A stretch of DNA of 64,000 nt from positions 2,046,001-2,110,000 of the forward strand of contig OZ241847.1 of the NCBI GenBank assembly GCA_965202915.1. Reading direction: 5' to 3'. The first letter of the stretch is position 1, and each line of letters opens with the position of its first letter. Under the pieces are notes generated by a model. That model was not told where the DNA came from, ran no database searches, and saw nothing but the letters and a program-made list of their open reading frames with translations. Positions 15,230 to 24,885 of the stretch are shown here, one piece after another. Origin of the DNA: G965202915 sp965202915 (GTDB taxonomy: Bacteria; Pseudomonadota; Gammaproteobacteria; Eutrophobiales; Eutrophobiaceae). A program made the translations under genes and the position numbers.

Positions 15230-16624
15230 GTGACAGATAAAATATGTTTTGCAAAATTACGCACCGCAATCCTGTTTGGGTCGGTCATCCTGTTTTCAGC
15301 GCCGGTTTTTGCCGAAAATAAAGCGATGCTGGATTTGTTACTATTGCTTAAAAACAAGGGCAGTATCAGCGCTCATGAATATGAGGTATTGGTCGATGCG
15401 GCCAAGGCGGATGGCAAGCAGGCGGCGGCGAGTGCCAGGCAGGCCGGTAATTTGCCCAGGATCAACACCCGCGGCAAATTGGAGCTCAAATCCGAAGATG
15501 GCCGGCATAAATTTCGCATCGGCGGGCGCTTAAATCATGATTTTACCGCAGTCGGCGGGGATGGTGACTACAGCGGTTCGAGCGCGCACCAGTTTCGCCG
15601 GGCCAGGCTGTATCTGTCGGGAACCACCTTCAAATTGTGGGATTTCAAATTTCAGTATGATTTTGAAGATCTGGATGACAACAGTCATGGTATTGAAGAC
15701 GCCTATTTTAAATATAAGGGCTGGCCGGTGCATATCACCCTCGGTCAACGTAAAACGCCGTATTCGATGATGGGCTTGACCAGTTCAAAATACCTTGCCT
15801 TTATTGAACGTTCCATCGCCTCTGAATTATTTAACGCCGGCAGTATCGGGGTGGGCAACAAGGCGCCGGGGATAACCTTCACCTGGAACGATCAGAAAAA
15901 CAGCGGCCTGCTGCTGGAAGGCGGCTATTACTTTTTGCGGCAACGCAATGATGGCGGTCAAATAGGAGAAGGGTCATTAGACGATCATGGCCTATCGGCG
16001 CGCCTGGTCTGGGGCCAATATGACGCGGAGGCCCGCACGCTGTTGTCTGCGGGGGTAAGCGGCGGCTTTAGAAACTACGAAAACGGCATCGTTAATCGTT
16101 TCCGAGTAAGACCCGGAGTGGCTATCGGCGACGGGATCGTCAGCAGCAGTGATCCATTAACTGCGGATAGTTATAGCTCATTCAATTTTAATGCCGCGGC
16201 GATGTATAAGAATTTTTGGGCCGGCGGTGAATATTATTCCGGCAATTTTGATCTTCCAAACTCGGGCGACGACGGTATGCAGGGTTTCGATCTGCAGGCC
16301 GGCGTATTTCTTACCCCGGAGGATTCGCGTCGCTATCGGAAGGGCGTCTGGGACAGCGTAAAACCGAGGAATCCGGTTGGTGACGGCGGAATCGGCGCCT
16401 GGGAAGTGGCCTTGCGCTACGATGGCGTTGAGTTGGACGCGGGCCTAAGCGGTGGTATGGAGCAGGAAGGTAATACCTTTGGGGCCGCACTCAACTGGTA
16501 TCCGATCAACAATATCCGCTTCCAGGCAAATTACATCACCACCGATTGTGGGAACTCAGCCCAATGTGCGTGGGGCACGGGCGAACCGGAATTTTTCGTA
16601 TTGCGCAGCCAGATATTTTTCTAA
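15230..16624 (+). CDS. Phosphate-selective porin of the OprO/OprP type
   Basis: 464 residues with a signal peptide (cleavage after VFA, about 28), a short coiled segment, then a beta-rich body of the OprO/OprP family (KFRIGGRLNHDF, RRARLYLSGT, KFQYDFE, TLGQRKTPYS) ending in Phe, as outer-membrane barrels do. It would let anions, mainly phosphate or polyphosphate, across the outer membrane. The GTG start has a good ribosome site (AAGGAGAG). Divergence from phoBR fits control by phosphate. Confidence 0.85.
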   Translation: MTDKICFAKLRTAILFGSVILFSAPVFAENKAMLDLLLLLKNKGSISAHEYEVLVDAAKADGKQAAASARQAGNLPRINTRGKLELKSEDGRHKFRIGGRLNHDFTAVGGDGDYSGSSAHQFRRARLYLSGTTFKLWDFKFQYDFEDLDDNSHGIEDAYFKYKGWPVHITLGQRKTPYSMMGLTSSKYLAFIERSIASELFNAGSIGVGNKAPGITFTWNDQKNSGLLLEGGYYFLRQRNDGGQIGEGSLDDHGLSARLVWGQYDAEARTLLSAGVSGGFRNYENGIVNRFRVRPGVAIGDGIVSSSDPLTADSYSSFNFNAAAMYKNFWAGGEYYSGNFDLPNSGDDGMQGFDLQAGVFLTPEDSRRYRKGVWDSVKPRNPVGDGGIGAWEVALRYDGVELDAGLSGGMEQEGNTFGAALNWYPINNIRFQANYITTDCGNSAQCAWGTGEPEFFVLRSQIFF

Positions 16625-16902
16625 CAAGCCCTTGCCGGCGGGTGATGACCGCGCTTTGAATTTGCCGGGGTTGGTGGACGACGGGCCTGTGGTACTGACC
16701 TGAGTGCAGTGCCACGGGCAGGGTTAAAGTCGGTGCCTGGCTGCATTGAGTCAATAACCCGGCGATTATTATCATCTATTTTCGGTATGGGCGCACATAG
16801 CCAAAAACCCTTATTGGGGGAATGTTTATTTTCGCCGGTTGCCCTTAGCCTATTCCGCTGTAATGTTAAGGATAAACCCACTCATTAATAAGGAGATCTG
16901 CA

Positions 16903-17163
16903 ATGAAATTTGTTCACGCGCTATTACTTACCCTGCTGTTATCCTGCTCGGCGGTCTTTGCCGTTGACGCGGTCAATATCAACACCGCCGATGCCGAGAC
17001 ACTGGCCGGCATGATCAACGGCGTCGGTGAAAAAAAGGCGGCCGCGATAATTTTATATCGTGAGGAAAACGGGCCGTTCGAGACGGTTGAAGATTTGGTG
17101 AACGTCAGGGGCATCAGTGACGGGATCCTTGAGAAAAACCGTGAGCATCTGAGTGTCGAGTAA
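16903..17163 (+). CDS. ComEA-like helix-hairpin-helix protein
   Basis: 86 residues: signal peptide of about 20 (cleavage near VFA-VD), then one (HhH)2 domain with VNINTADAETL, GVGEKKAAAI and DLVNVRGIS. Such small periplasmic proteins bind DNA and in some species help DNA uptake; here no other competence gene is adjacent. A strong ribosome site (AAGGAG) precedes the ATG and a terminator follows. Confidence 0.88.
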   Translation: MKFVHALLLTLLLSCSAVFAVDAVNINTADAETLAGMINGVGEKKAAAIILYREENGPFETVEDLVNVRGISDGILEKNREHLSVE

Positions 17164-17198
17164 GACTTGATTCAATAACATTCCCATGATTGTTTAAT

Positions 17199-17232
17199 AC
17201 GGGGACTCTTTATCCGAGTCCCCGTTTTTTTT
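17199..17232 (+). terminator. Rho-independent terminator after the ComEA-like gene
   Basis: ACGGGGACTC (17199-17208), a 7-base loop, GAGTCCCCGT (17216-17225) and a run of T form a perfect 10-bp stem with a U tract. Confidence 0.92.
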
Positions 17233-17370
17233 ATCATTTCATACTCTGTCGAGCCGCCGTCTGATCTCCGGTTCATTTGAACAATTATGATCGGCGGCGC
17301 TAATATCTTGTTTATTTGATAGTATCTTCGGTATCCTGTTGCCTCTTATAATGTGTGCAAACAGAACGAT

Positions 17371-19821
17371 ATGGAAGAGGACTACAACCCAGCGAAAATT
17401 GAACCGGCGGTACGGCAACATTGGCAACGCGCCAACGCCTTTCGGGTAAGCGAAGATCCTGATAAGGAAAAGTTTTACTGTCTGTCGATGTTCCCCTATC
17501 CCAGCGGCAAATTGCATATGGGGCACGTGCGCAACTACACCATAGGCGACGTTATCAGCCGTTATCAGCGCATGCGGGGCAAAAATGTACTGCAACCAAT
17601 GGGTTGGGATGCGTTTGGTTTGCCCGCTGAAAATGCCGCCATCGATAATCAGGTGGCACCGGCCAAATGGACTTATGAGAATATCGACCATATGCGACGG
17701 CAACTCAAGAGTCTGGGTTTAGCCTATGATTGGGATCGTGAAATTACCACCTGTGATCCGGCGTATTATCGTTGGGAACAGTGGTTTTTCACCCGGTTAT
17801 ATAAAAAAAACCTGGTTTATAAGAAAACCGCGCTGGTGAATTGGGACCCGGTCGATCAAACCGTGCTTGCCAATGAACAGGTGATCGATGGTAAAGGCTG
17901 GCGCTCCGGTGCCCCGGTTGAACGTCGGGAGACGCCGCAGTGGTTTTTAAGGATCACCGATTATGCCGAAGAATTACTGGCCGGTCTGGATGAGTTGTCC
18001 GGCTGGCCGGAGGCGGTGCGGGTGATGCAAGCCAACTGGATAGGCCGGTCTGAGGGCGTGGAGTTTGAGTTTGCCGTTACCGGTCATCAACCATTAAGGG
18101 TTTATACCACCCGTCCCGATACCATTATGGGGGTGACTTACTGCGCCGTTGCCGCCGAGCATCCACTGGCGCAGGCCGCTGCCGAAACCAATGCCGGCGT
18201 GCGTGAATTTTTGCTCGAATGCCGGCAATCCGGGGTCAGTGAGGCGGCCATTGCCACGATGGAGAAACAGGGGGTCGCCTTAGGCATCGATGCCATTCAT
18301 CCCGTTTCCGGTGAGCCGCTGCCGATCTATTGCACAAACTTTGTGTTGATGAGTTATGGCACGGGCGCAGTGATGTCGGTGCCGGCGCATGATCAGCGCG
18401 ATTATGAATTTGCGGGAAAATACGGCCTGGAGATCAGGGCCGTGATCAGGCCGGCCGATCGGCCGGCACCGGATCTTGCCGAGGCGGCGTTCACGGCCCA
18501 TGGGGTTTGTTTTAACTCGGGCCAGTTTGATGGCCTGGATTTTAATCAGGCCTTTGACGCGACCTCGGAGTATCTGCGCCAACACGCGAAGGGCAAGCGG
18601 CGGGTTAATTACCGTTTGCGGGATTGGGGTATTTCCCGCCAGCGTTACTGGGGCTGTCCGATTCCGATAATCAATCACGATGACGGACGCTCAAGCCCGG
18701 TGCCGGAAGCCGATCTGCCGGTGGTACTGCCGGAAGACGTCGACCTTGAAGGCGTACCCTCTCCGTTGCAGTCCATGCCCGAATTTATGGATGTGGAAAG
18801 CCCAACCGGCGAGGGTTCGGCGCGGCGTGAAACCGACACCTTTGACACCTTTTTTGAATCTTCCTGGTATTACGCGCGTTATTGTTGCCCCGACAACGAT
18901 CAGGCCATGTTGGATGAGCGCGCCAATTACTGGTTGCCGGTGGATCAATATATCGGCGGCATAGAACATGCCGTGCTGCATTTGCTGTACTCGCGATTTT
19001 TCCACAAGTTGATGAGAGACCTTGGACTGGTCAATTCGGATGAGCCATTCACCAGGCTGCTCACCCAGGGGATGGTACTCAAGGACGGCGCCAAGATGTC
19101 CAAATCAAAGGGCAATACCGTTGATCCGCAAACGCTCATCGATAAATATGGCGCCGACACCGTCAGACTGTTCATGATGTTTGCCTCTCCCCCGGAGCAG
19201 AGTCTGGACTGGTCTGATGCCGGTGTCGCCGGCGCGTTTCGATTCTTGAAGGGCTTATGGAGGATGGCCGCGGCCAACGTCGCGGATTGTGCCGGCAAGC
19301 AAATCAATGCCGCGACGTTGACCGAACAACAACGCCGCTTGCGCCGGAAAATCCACGCCACCATAGACAAGGTCAATGACGATATTGGCCGGCGTTACAA
19401 ATTCAATACCGCGATTGCCGCGGTAATGGAAATGATCAATGCCCTGTCCGCCTGCGCGCCGGAATCGGATAATGATAAAGCGGTGATGCGCGAGGGCATG
19501 GAGACCGCGGTGTTATTACTGGCTCCGATAGTGCCTCATATTACCGAACAGATCTGGTCGGCAATGGGACACGCGGACTCGATCATCGATGCAGGCTGGC
19601 CGAAGGCCGATCCGGAGGCGTTGCAACGGGACGAACTGGACATGGTGGTGCAAGTCAACGGCAAACTCCGCGGCCATATTAGCGTGCCGGTGCGGATGAA
19701 CGATGAGCAGATCAAGACCCTGGCGCTGGAAAATCAAAACGTTCAACGCTTTATCGGCCAGAAACAGATAAGCAAAGTCGTTGTAGTACCGGGGCGGCTG
19801 GTGAATATCGTTATTACATGA
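17371..19821 (+). CDS. leuS: Leucyl-tRNA synthetase
   Basis: Class I synthetase that charges tRNA-Leu. From the ATG at 17371 (MEEDYNPAKIE, which lines up with the E. coli start) it has 816 residues; an in-frame ATG six codons earlier is less likely. HIGH signature as HMGH in KLHMGHVRNY, editing domain with GTGAVMSVPAHD, KMSKS in GAKMSKSKGN. First gene of the leuS-lptE-holA set. Confidence 0.97.
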   Translation: MEEDYNPAKIEPAVRQHWQRANAFRVSEDPDKEKFYCLSMFPYPSGKLHMGHVRNYTIGDVISRYQRMRGKNVLQPMGWDAFGLPAENAAIDNQVAPAKWTYENIDHMRRQLKSLGLAYDWDREITTCDPAYYRWEQWFFTRLYKKNLVYKKTALVNWDPVDQTVLANEQVIDGKGWRSGAPVERRETPQWFLRITDYAEELLAGLDELSGWPEAVRVMQANWIGRSEGVEFEFAVTGHQPLRVYTTRPDTIMGVTYCAVAAEHPLAQAAAETNAGVREFLLECRQSGVSEAAIATMEKQGVALGIDAIHPVSGEPLPIYCTNFVLMSYGTGAVMSVPAHDQRDYEFAGKYGLEIRAVIRPADRPAPDLAEAAFTAHGVCFNSGQFDGLDFNQAFDATSEYLRQHAKGKRRVNYRLRDWGISRQRYWGCPIPIINHDDGRSSPVPEADLPVVLPEDVDLEGVPSPLQSMPEFMDVESPTGEGSARRETDTFDTFFESSWYYARYCCPDNDQAMLDERANYWLPVDQYIGGIEHAVLHLLYSRFFHKLMRDLGLVNSDEPFTRLLTQGMVLKDGAKMSKSKGNTVDPQTLIDKYGADTVRLFMMFASPPEQSLDWSDAGVAGAFRFLKGLWRMAAANVADCAGKQINAATLTEQQRRLRRKIHATIDKVNDDIGRRYKFNTAIAAVMEMINALSACAPESDNDKAVMREGMETAVLLLAPIVPHITEQIWSAMGHADSIIDAGWPKADPEALQRDELDMVVQVNGKLRGHISVPVRMNDEQIKTLALENQNVQRFIGQKQISKVVVVPGRLVNIVIT

Positions 19822-19874
19822 TGTAGAATGATCGCCTGTTATTACCACCCGTTTATTTCTACAGAGACCGTTAA

Positions 19875-20375
19875 ATGAAACTCAAAGCCTTGCTTTTGTT
19901 GCCGCTGATACTGAGCGCCGCCTGTGGTTTTCATCTGCGTGGCTCGCAGCTTGCAAAGATCGATATCGATAATATTTATATCAAGGACAGCGGCGCGCCC
20001 CGACTGGCGGGGGCGGTCAGGATGCAACTGCAATCCGTTGGCACTACCCTGGCCAAGTCGGGAGCCCAGGCGAGCCATATAGTGATATTGTCGGATGAAA
20101 CATTGGAGCGTAAGCTACTTTCGGTGGATGCACTCACCGGCAAGGCGGAGGAATACGAATTGATATTGACCGCCAAAATAAGTATTGAGAAAAATGATGG
20201 AACAGTGCTGGCAAACAATGAGTCGCTACAAATCGCCCGCGATTTTACCTATGATGAAGACGCGGTGCTGGGTAAATTTACCGAGCAAGGGGTGATCGAG
20301 GAAGAACTGCTGCGGCGCGGCGCCTCAAGGGTGTTACGCCGAGTGCAGATCATTACCTCCGATGCCGCTGAATAA
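19875..20375 (+). CDS. lptE: LPS-assembly lipoprotein LptE
   Basis: 166 residues. Lipoprotein signal with lipobox LSAAC (Cys17), followed by the family's GFHLRG block. LptE plugs the LptD barrel that inserts lipopolysaccharide into the outer membrane. The sequence is divergent elsewhere, but the position between leuS and holA is diagnostic. Confidence 0.93.
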   Translation: MKLKALLLLPLILSAACGFHLRGSQLAKIDIDNIYIKDSGAPRLAGAVRMQLQSVGTTLAKSGAQASHIVILSDETLERKLLSVDALTGKAEEYELILTAKISIEKNDGTVLANNESLQIARDFTYDEDAVLGKFTEQGVIEEELLRRGASRVLRRVQIITSDAAE

Positions 20376-20392
20376 GCTGGTTTTGATTGGCG

Positions 20393-21433
20393 ATGCGCTT
20401 GCGGCCTGAGCGACTCACCGGCCACCTTCGGGGTGACAGTCTTGCGCCGGTATATCTGATCAGTGGCGATGAACCGTTGCAGAGATTTGAGGCCGAGGAC
20501 GCGATCCGGGCCTGTGCCCGTAATAAGGGGTTTGAAGAGCGCACGGTTTTGGAGGTTGCCCCCGGCTTTGATTGGAATGCGCTCCGCCGGGCCACGTCCA
20601 ATCTGTCTTTGTTTTCCAGTAAACAACTTATCGAATTGCGGCTCGCGACTCAAAAATTGGGCAAAGAAGGCGGTCAAGCCCTGGTCGAATACACGGACAC
20701 TTGCGATGCAGGCAAGGTATTGTTAATCAGTGCCGGAAAAATAGACAAGAACACCCAGAAAACCGTATGGTTCAAAACCGTGGAAAAGGCCGGGGTGGTA
20801 TTACAAACCTGGCCGGTGAGTCCTGGTCAATTACCGGAGTGGATCACCGCTCGTTTTCGCAGGCGGGAGAAAATAATCAGTCCCGAGGCCGCCCGTCTGA
20901 TTGCCCAACGTGTGGAGGGTAATTTGCTTGCCGCAAAGCAGGAGATAGACAAATTGTGTTTGCTGATCGAGGGTGAACACATCGATGCTGAGCAGGCCAT
21001 CAATGCCGTGACCGACGACGCCGCCCGCTATAATGTGTTTGCATTGATCGAAAGTGCGTTTGCGGGGCAGGCCGAGCGGGCATTGAGGATATTAACCGGA
21101 TTACGGAGTGAGGGCATTGAACCCATCGCGCTGCACGGGGCGATCATGTGGGAATTCAGGCGGGTGTGTTCGATGGCCTGCCGGCTTGAATCCGGCGCAT
21201 CGATGGACAGTGTATTCAGCCATTTTCGCGTATGGGATAAACGCAGGCCGGTCACCGCCAAATTGCTGCAAAGATACCGCGCCGGACAACTTCAAGCGCT
21301 GCTGAATCAGGCAATACGACTGGAGCGATTGATCAAGTCCAGGGCCAGGGCAAATATATGGGATGAATTTGGGTGGTTTTTATTGGCCGTCGCCGGTGTG
21401 AGTCTGCCGACAAATAAAATACAGGATTATTGA
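20393..21433 (+). CDS. holA: DNA polymerase III subunit delta
   Basis: The delta subunit opens the beta clamp in the clamp loader. From ATG 20393 (MRLRPERL, like E. coli) it has 346 residues; a TTG two codons upstream is possible. The AAA+-like N-terminal part (PVYLISGDEPLQ), the central YNVFALIESAF and a helical C-terminus are present. It lies 17 bases after lptE. Confidence 0.94.
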   Translation: MRLRPERLTGHLRGDSLAPVYLISGDEPLQRFEAEDAIRACARNKGFEERTVLEVAPGFDWNALRRATSNLSLFSSKQLIELRLATQKLGKEGGQALVEYTDTCDAGKVLLISAGKIDKNTQKTVWFKTVEKAGVVLQTWPVSPGQLPEWITARFRRREKIISPEAARLIAQRVEGNLLAAKQEIDKLCLLIEGEHIDAEQAINAVTDDAARYNVFALIESAFAGQAERALRILTGLRSEGIEPIALHGAIMWEFRRVCSMACRLESGASMDSVFSHFRVWDKRRPVTAKLLQRYRAGQLQALLNQAIRLERLIKSRARANIWDEFGWFLLAVAGVSLPTNKIQDY

Positions 21434-21436
21434 GCG

Positions 21437-22693
21437 ATGGATATAGAGCGGTACATGCACACAATTGGAAAACGCGCCTATGCGGCCTCTCGGATCGTTG
21501 CCATAGCTGATACCGGCACAAAAAACCAGGCCCTGCATGCGATTGCCGATGACGTCCTGCAAAATGAAGACGCACTCACCATCGCCAATTGCAAGGACCT
21601 GGATGCGGGCAAAATGGAGGGCCTGGCGCCGGCGTTGCTTGATCGGCTGGAGCTGACCCGTGCCCGGATTGAGGCGATGGCCGAGGGGCTGCGCCAGGTG
21701 GCGGCACTCGAGGATACGGTCGGCAAAATATCGGAATTGGCGCCTCGACCGAATGGTATGCGCATCGGCCAAATGCAGGTGCCGCTGGGGGTAATAGGCA
21801 TTATTTATGAATCCAGACCGAGTGTGACCGCGGACGCGGCCGGCTTGTGTTTGAAATCCGGTAACGCGGTCATTCTGCGTGGTGGTTCCGAGGCATTAAA
21901 TTCAAATCAGGCCATCGCCGCCTGTATTCAAACGGGCTTGAAATCGGCCGGTTTGCCGGAAGACGCGGTGCAGGTGATCAATGTTGCCGACCGGGCCACC
22001 GTCGGCAGATTGCTGGCGATGCCGGAATACGTCGACGTGATCATTCCCCGTGGCGGTCAGAGTCTGATTGAACGAGTCAGCGCCGAGGCGCGGATGCCGG
22101 TGATCAAACATTTGGCCGGTATTTGTCACGTCTATATCGACGCCGACGCCGATCTCGATAAGGCCGTCAATATTGCGTTCAATGCCAAAACCCAGCGCTA
22201 TGGCACCTGTAATACGATGGAGTGTTTATTGCTCGCCGAGGATATGGCCGAGGCGGTTCTGGCGAAACTGGCGCCGATGTATCGACGTGCCGGCGTCGAA
22301 ATCAGAGGCTGTGAGCAGGCGAGAAAAATATTACCGGATATATCGTTGGCAACCGAGGAAGACTATCGAACCGAATACCTGGGGCCGATCCTGTCGTTAA
22401 GGATAGTTGCCGATATCGATATGGCAATCAGCCATATCGATCGGTTTGGTTCGCATCATACCGACGCGATCATTACCGAAGATTCAAGTAAGGCCGACCG
22501 GTTTTTACGGGAGGTCGATTCCAGTTCGGTCATGGTCAATGTTTCAACCCGGCTTGCGGATGGATTTGAATATGGCCTGGGGGCCGAGATTGGGATCAGT
22601 ACCGATAAATTTCATGCCCGCGGCCCGGTCGGTCTTGCCGGCCTGGGCTCAAAAAAATACGTTGTTGTCGGTGATGGACAAATCAGACAATAG
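21437..22693 (+). CDS. proA: Gamma-glutamyl phosphate reductase
   Basis: 418 residues. Reduces gamma-glutamyl phosphate to the semialdehyde with NADPH, second step of proline synthesis. Catalytic Cys258 lies in the GTCNTME motif; YESRPSVTADAAGLC and the RGPVGLAGL-type C-terminal block are typical. It starts 3 bases after holA and so joins the operon; proB is not in the window. Confidence 0.96.
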   Translation: MDIERYMHTIGKRAYAASRIVAIADTGTKNQALHAIADDVLQNEDALTIANCKDLDAGKMEGLAPALLDRLELTRARIEAMAEGLRQVAALEDTVGKISELAPRPNGMRIGQMQVPLGVIGIIYESRPSVTADAAGLCLKSGNAVILRGGSEALNSNQAIAACIQTGLKSAGLPEDAVQVINVADRATVGRLLAMPEYVDVIIPRGGQSLIERVSAEARMPVIKHLAGICHVYIDADADLDKAVNIAFNAKTQRYGTCNTMECLLLAEDMAEAVLAKLAPMYRRAGVEIRGCEQARKILPDISLATEEDYRTEYLGPILSLRIVADIDMAISHIDRFGSHHTDAIITEDSSKADRFLREVDSSSVMVNVSTRLADGFEYGLGAEIGISTDKFHARGPVGLAGLGSKKYVVVGDGQIRQ

Positions 22694-22720
22694 CCTTTTC
22701 GGTTGTTATAATCGGCGTTA

Positions 22721-23359
22721 ATGACGGCAATAGGCATCCTTGGCGGCACGTTTGATCCGGTCCATCTGGGCCATATTTTCGTCGCCCGGCAGGCGTTAAC
22801 CAGGCTGATGCTCGATCAGGTCCGGTTTATTCCGGTCAATATTCCGCCGCACCGCGATCGCCCCGTCGCCACCGCCGAACACAGACTGGCGATGCTGAAA
22901 CTGGCGGTTGCGGATCAGGTCAATATGCTGGTGGATACCAGGGAACTGGATAATGCCGACGTTTCATACACGATAATTAGCGTGCGATCATTGCGCCGCG
23001 AATATCCCACCGGGCCATTGGTATTATTGATGGGTGATGACGCCTACTCGAAAATTGACGGTTGGAAAGACTGGCGGCAATTACTGGATTATGTTCATAT
23101 TGTTACCATAAAACGCGAGGGTGCTTCGGAGGCGGATAGCGTTTATAATGGAACCGACCGGATGAAAAAGCATTTAACCGACAATCCCGCCGAACTGCTT
23201 GATAGCCGTCATGGCCGCCTGTACCGGCTTGAAAATGATCCGGTGGCGATATCTTCGACTCGAGTCAGACAACAGATCAAACGCGGTTCCGTCGCCGATG
23301 GGTCACTGCCGCAAGCGGTGATCGATTACATACGCGCCTATGATCTTTATCAACCGTAA
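22721..23359 (+). CDS. nadD: Nicotinate-nucleotide adenylyltransferase
   Basis: 212 residues. Makes deamido-NAD from nicotinate mononucleotide and ATP. Nucleotidyltransferase motif GGTFDPVHLGH at 8-18 and the late ISSTRVR motif are intact. It precedes rsfS by 3 bases, the common bacterial order. Confidence 0.96.
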   Translation: MTAIGILGGTFDPVHLGHIFVARQALTRLMLDQVRFIPVNIPPHRDRPVATAEHRLAMLKLAVADQVNMLVDTRELDNADVSYTIISVRSLRREYPTGPLVLLMGDDAYSKIDGWKDWRQLLDYVHIVTIKREGASEADSVYNGTDRMKKHLTDNPAELLDSRHGRLYRLENDPVAISSTRVRQQIKRGSVADGSLPQAVIDYIRAYDLYQP

Positions 23360-23362
23360 TAT

Positions 23363-23713
23363 ATGAACACGGATAATTTGCTGGCTATCGCAAAAACCGT
23401 GCTTGACGATTTCAAGGCCATACAGATCAGCGTATTTGACGTTCGGCATCTGACTTCGATCACCGATTATATGGTCATCGCCAGCGGCCGGTCAGACAGG
23501 CAGGTTGCCGCAATCGCCGGCAAGTTGATTGAAACCGTTAAGCAGTCCGGTATTAAACCGCTGGGTGTTGAGGGTGAAAAACAGGGCGATTGGGTGTTGG
23601 TTGATCTCGGCGACGTCGTTGTTCATATTATGCTTCCCCAAACCCGCGCCTACTACCAGCTTGAAAAGCTATGGGGTACGAACGCGGCGTCACAACAAAG
23701 CGGTTATTCCTGA
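23363..23713 (+). CDS. rsfS: Ribosomal silencing factor RsfS
   Basis: 116 residues of the DUF143/Iojap family. It binds ribosomal protein L14 and blocks subunit joining in starvation. The blocks SITDYMVIASGRSDRQV and DWVLVDLGDVVVHIM are clear. The gene after it is often rlmH; here maf follows. Confidence 0.95.
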   Translation: MNTDNLLAIAKTVLDDFKAIQISVFDVRHLTSITDYMVIASGRSDRQVAAIAGKLIETVKQSGIKPLGVEGEKQGDWVLVDLGDVVVHIMLPQTRAYYQLEKLWGTNAASQQSGYS

Positions 23714-23760
23714 GCGCGCCACGGATCGATGATCTCGGCCCGGTCCGGGGCATAAGCGGT

Positions 23761-24336
23761 ATGAAAATCTATCTCGCCTCTCGTTCGCCTCGTCGCCGGC
23801 AATTATTGGCTCAAATCGGGATCGATTTTGAATTGCTGGACGTGGCAATCGATGAAACCTGGGACGGCGCTGAAGCGCCAAATGAATATGTTCAGCGCAT
23901 GGCCGTGGAAAAGGCTGAAGCCGGCGTGAACAAGCGGCCCGGCAATCTGCCGGTGTTGGCCGCGGACACCTGCGTGGTTCTGGATGGATCGATACTGGGC
24001 AAGGCCGATGACGATGCCCGGGCCCGGGCCATGCTAAGGCAATTGTCCGGTCGCAGGCACCTGGTTTATACCGCCGTCACCCTCATCCATCAGCGGGCGC
24101 ACACTGTACTCAGCGTCAGCCACGTTTATTTTCGGCGCTTGTCGGAGCGGGATATAGATCGATACTGCAATACCGGGGAACCCATCGGCAAGGCCGGCGC
24201 CTATGCGATACAAGGCCAGGCGGCGGTCTTCGTCAAACGCCTGGAAGGCAGTCATAGCGGGGTGATGGGGCTACCGCTTTATGACACCTCGCGCTTGCTG
24301 GAAAGTTATCGACCGGGCACCCGGGGGTGCAACTAA
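23761..24336 (+). CDS. maf: Maf family nucleoside triphosphate pyrophosphatase
   Basis: 191 residues from ATG 23761 (MKIYLASRSPRRRQLL), which gives the normal Maf N-terminus; the frame is open upstream into rsfS but that part is unlikely to be used. SRSPRR, AADTCVVLDG and the IQGQAAVFV segment are typical. Maf proteins hydrolyse non-canonical or pyrimidine nucleotides to monophosphates. The 3' end overlaps the convergent hypothetical gene by 4 bases. Confidence 0.93.
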   Translation: MKIYLASRSPRRRQLLAQIGIDFELLDVAIDETWDGAEAPNEYVQRMAVEKAEAGVNKRPGNLPVLAADTCVVLDGSILGKADDDARARAMLRQLSGRRHLVYTAVTLIHQRAHTVLSVSHVYFRRLSERDIDRYCNTGEPIGKAGAYAIQGQAAVFVKRLEGSHSGVMGLPLYDTSRLLESYRPGTRGCN

Positions 24337-24860
24337 AATGGTGGGCGCAGACAATAACCATAATAGTGCTCGACGATAAAAAAGTATATTTTTGCCCAGT
24401 CGGGAGTGTTATCCCGGTTGACCGGCCAGATCATTTTTCTGTTTCGCCAATAATTATGATAGTGGTCGGCACAATAGCGCATGCGTGCTGGCTCCAAACG
24501 GTGTTGGGTGGCATTTTTTCGCAGATCGGCGATAAAATAATCGTTTAACACAATAGGGTAAGCCTGGTCCAGTTTCGGTTTATTATCTTCTTCCAACTCT
24601 CCACGATTGACCTTCCTGCTGAAATCCGTCCCCAGTTCATCGATCCAGTTTGCATGTTCCTCGCCTTTTTTCATCGCCTGTGCGCGGGCACATGAATCCG
24701 GTTTTCCCTGAGCGCACATGCGCTCGTGAAATTCGCGGATGGTTTCGGCGGAAATATTCAATGAAATAAAAACCGGGGAAATAACAACCAGGGCAATAAA
24801 AGTCGGACCGGGGAAAAGCCGCAAACGCGGGCGGAAGAATGCACCATGAATCGCTGCCAT
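24333..24860 (-). CDS. Hypothetical exported or membrane-anchored protein
   Basis: 175 residues, family not recognised. A hydrophobic segment at about 20-35 (FIALVVISPVFISLNIS) looks like a signal or anchor. The rest is soluble and polar, with Cys residues (MCAQGKPDSCARA, MRYCADHYHNYW) that could form disulfides outside the cytosol. The ATG lies inside an 11-bp inverted repeat; a TTG further in could be the true start. It follows hppA on the same strand. Confidence 0.6.
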   Translation of the reverse strand: MAAIHGAFFRPRLRLFPGPTFIALVVISPVFISLNISAETIREFHERMCAQGKPDSCARAQAMKKGEEHANWIDELGTDFSRKVNRGELEEDNKPKLDQAYPIVLNDYFIADLRKNATQHRLEPARMRYCADHYHNYWRNRKMIWPVNRDNTPDWAKIYFFIVEHYYGYCLRPPF

Positions 24861-24868
24861 GGTGCATT
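24838..24868. terminator. 11-bp inverted repeat just after hppA
   Basis: AATGCACCATG (24838-24848) and CATGGTGCATT (24858-24868) are perfectly complementary around a 9-base loop, 18 bases past the hppA stop. On the plus strand TTTT follows. It may end or weaken hppA transcription, or block translation of the next gene, whose ATG it contains. Confidence 0.4.
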
Positions 24869-24885
24869 TTAAAAACAGGCGGGGA

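Noticed and set aside
15081..15269. Minus-strand frame between phoB and the porin
   Set aside because: It overlaps the porin start and the candidate Pho box, and its protein has no recognisable feature.
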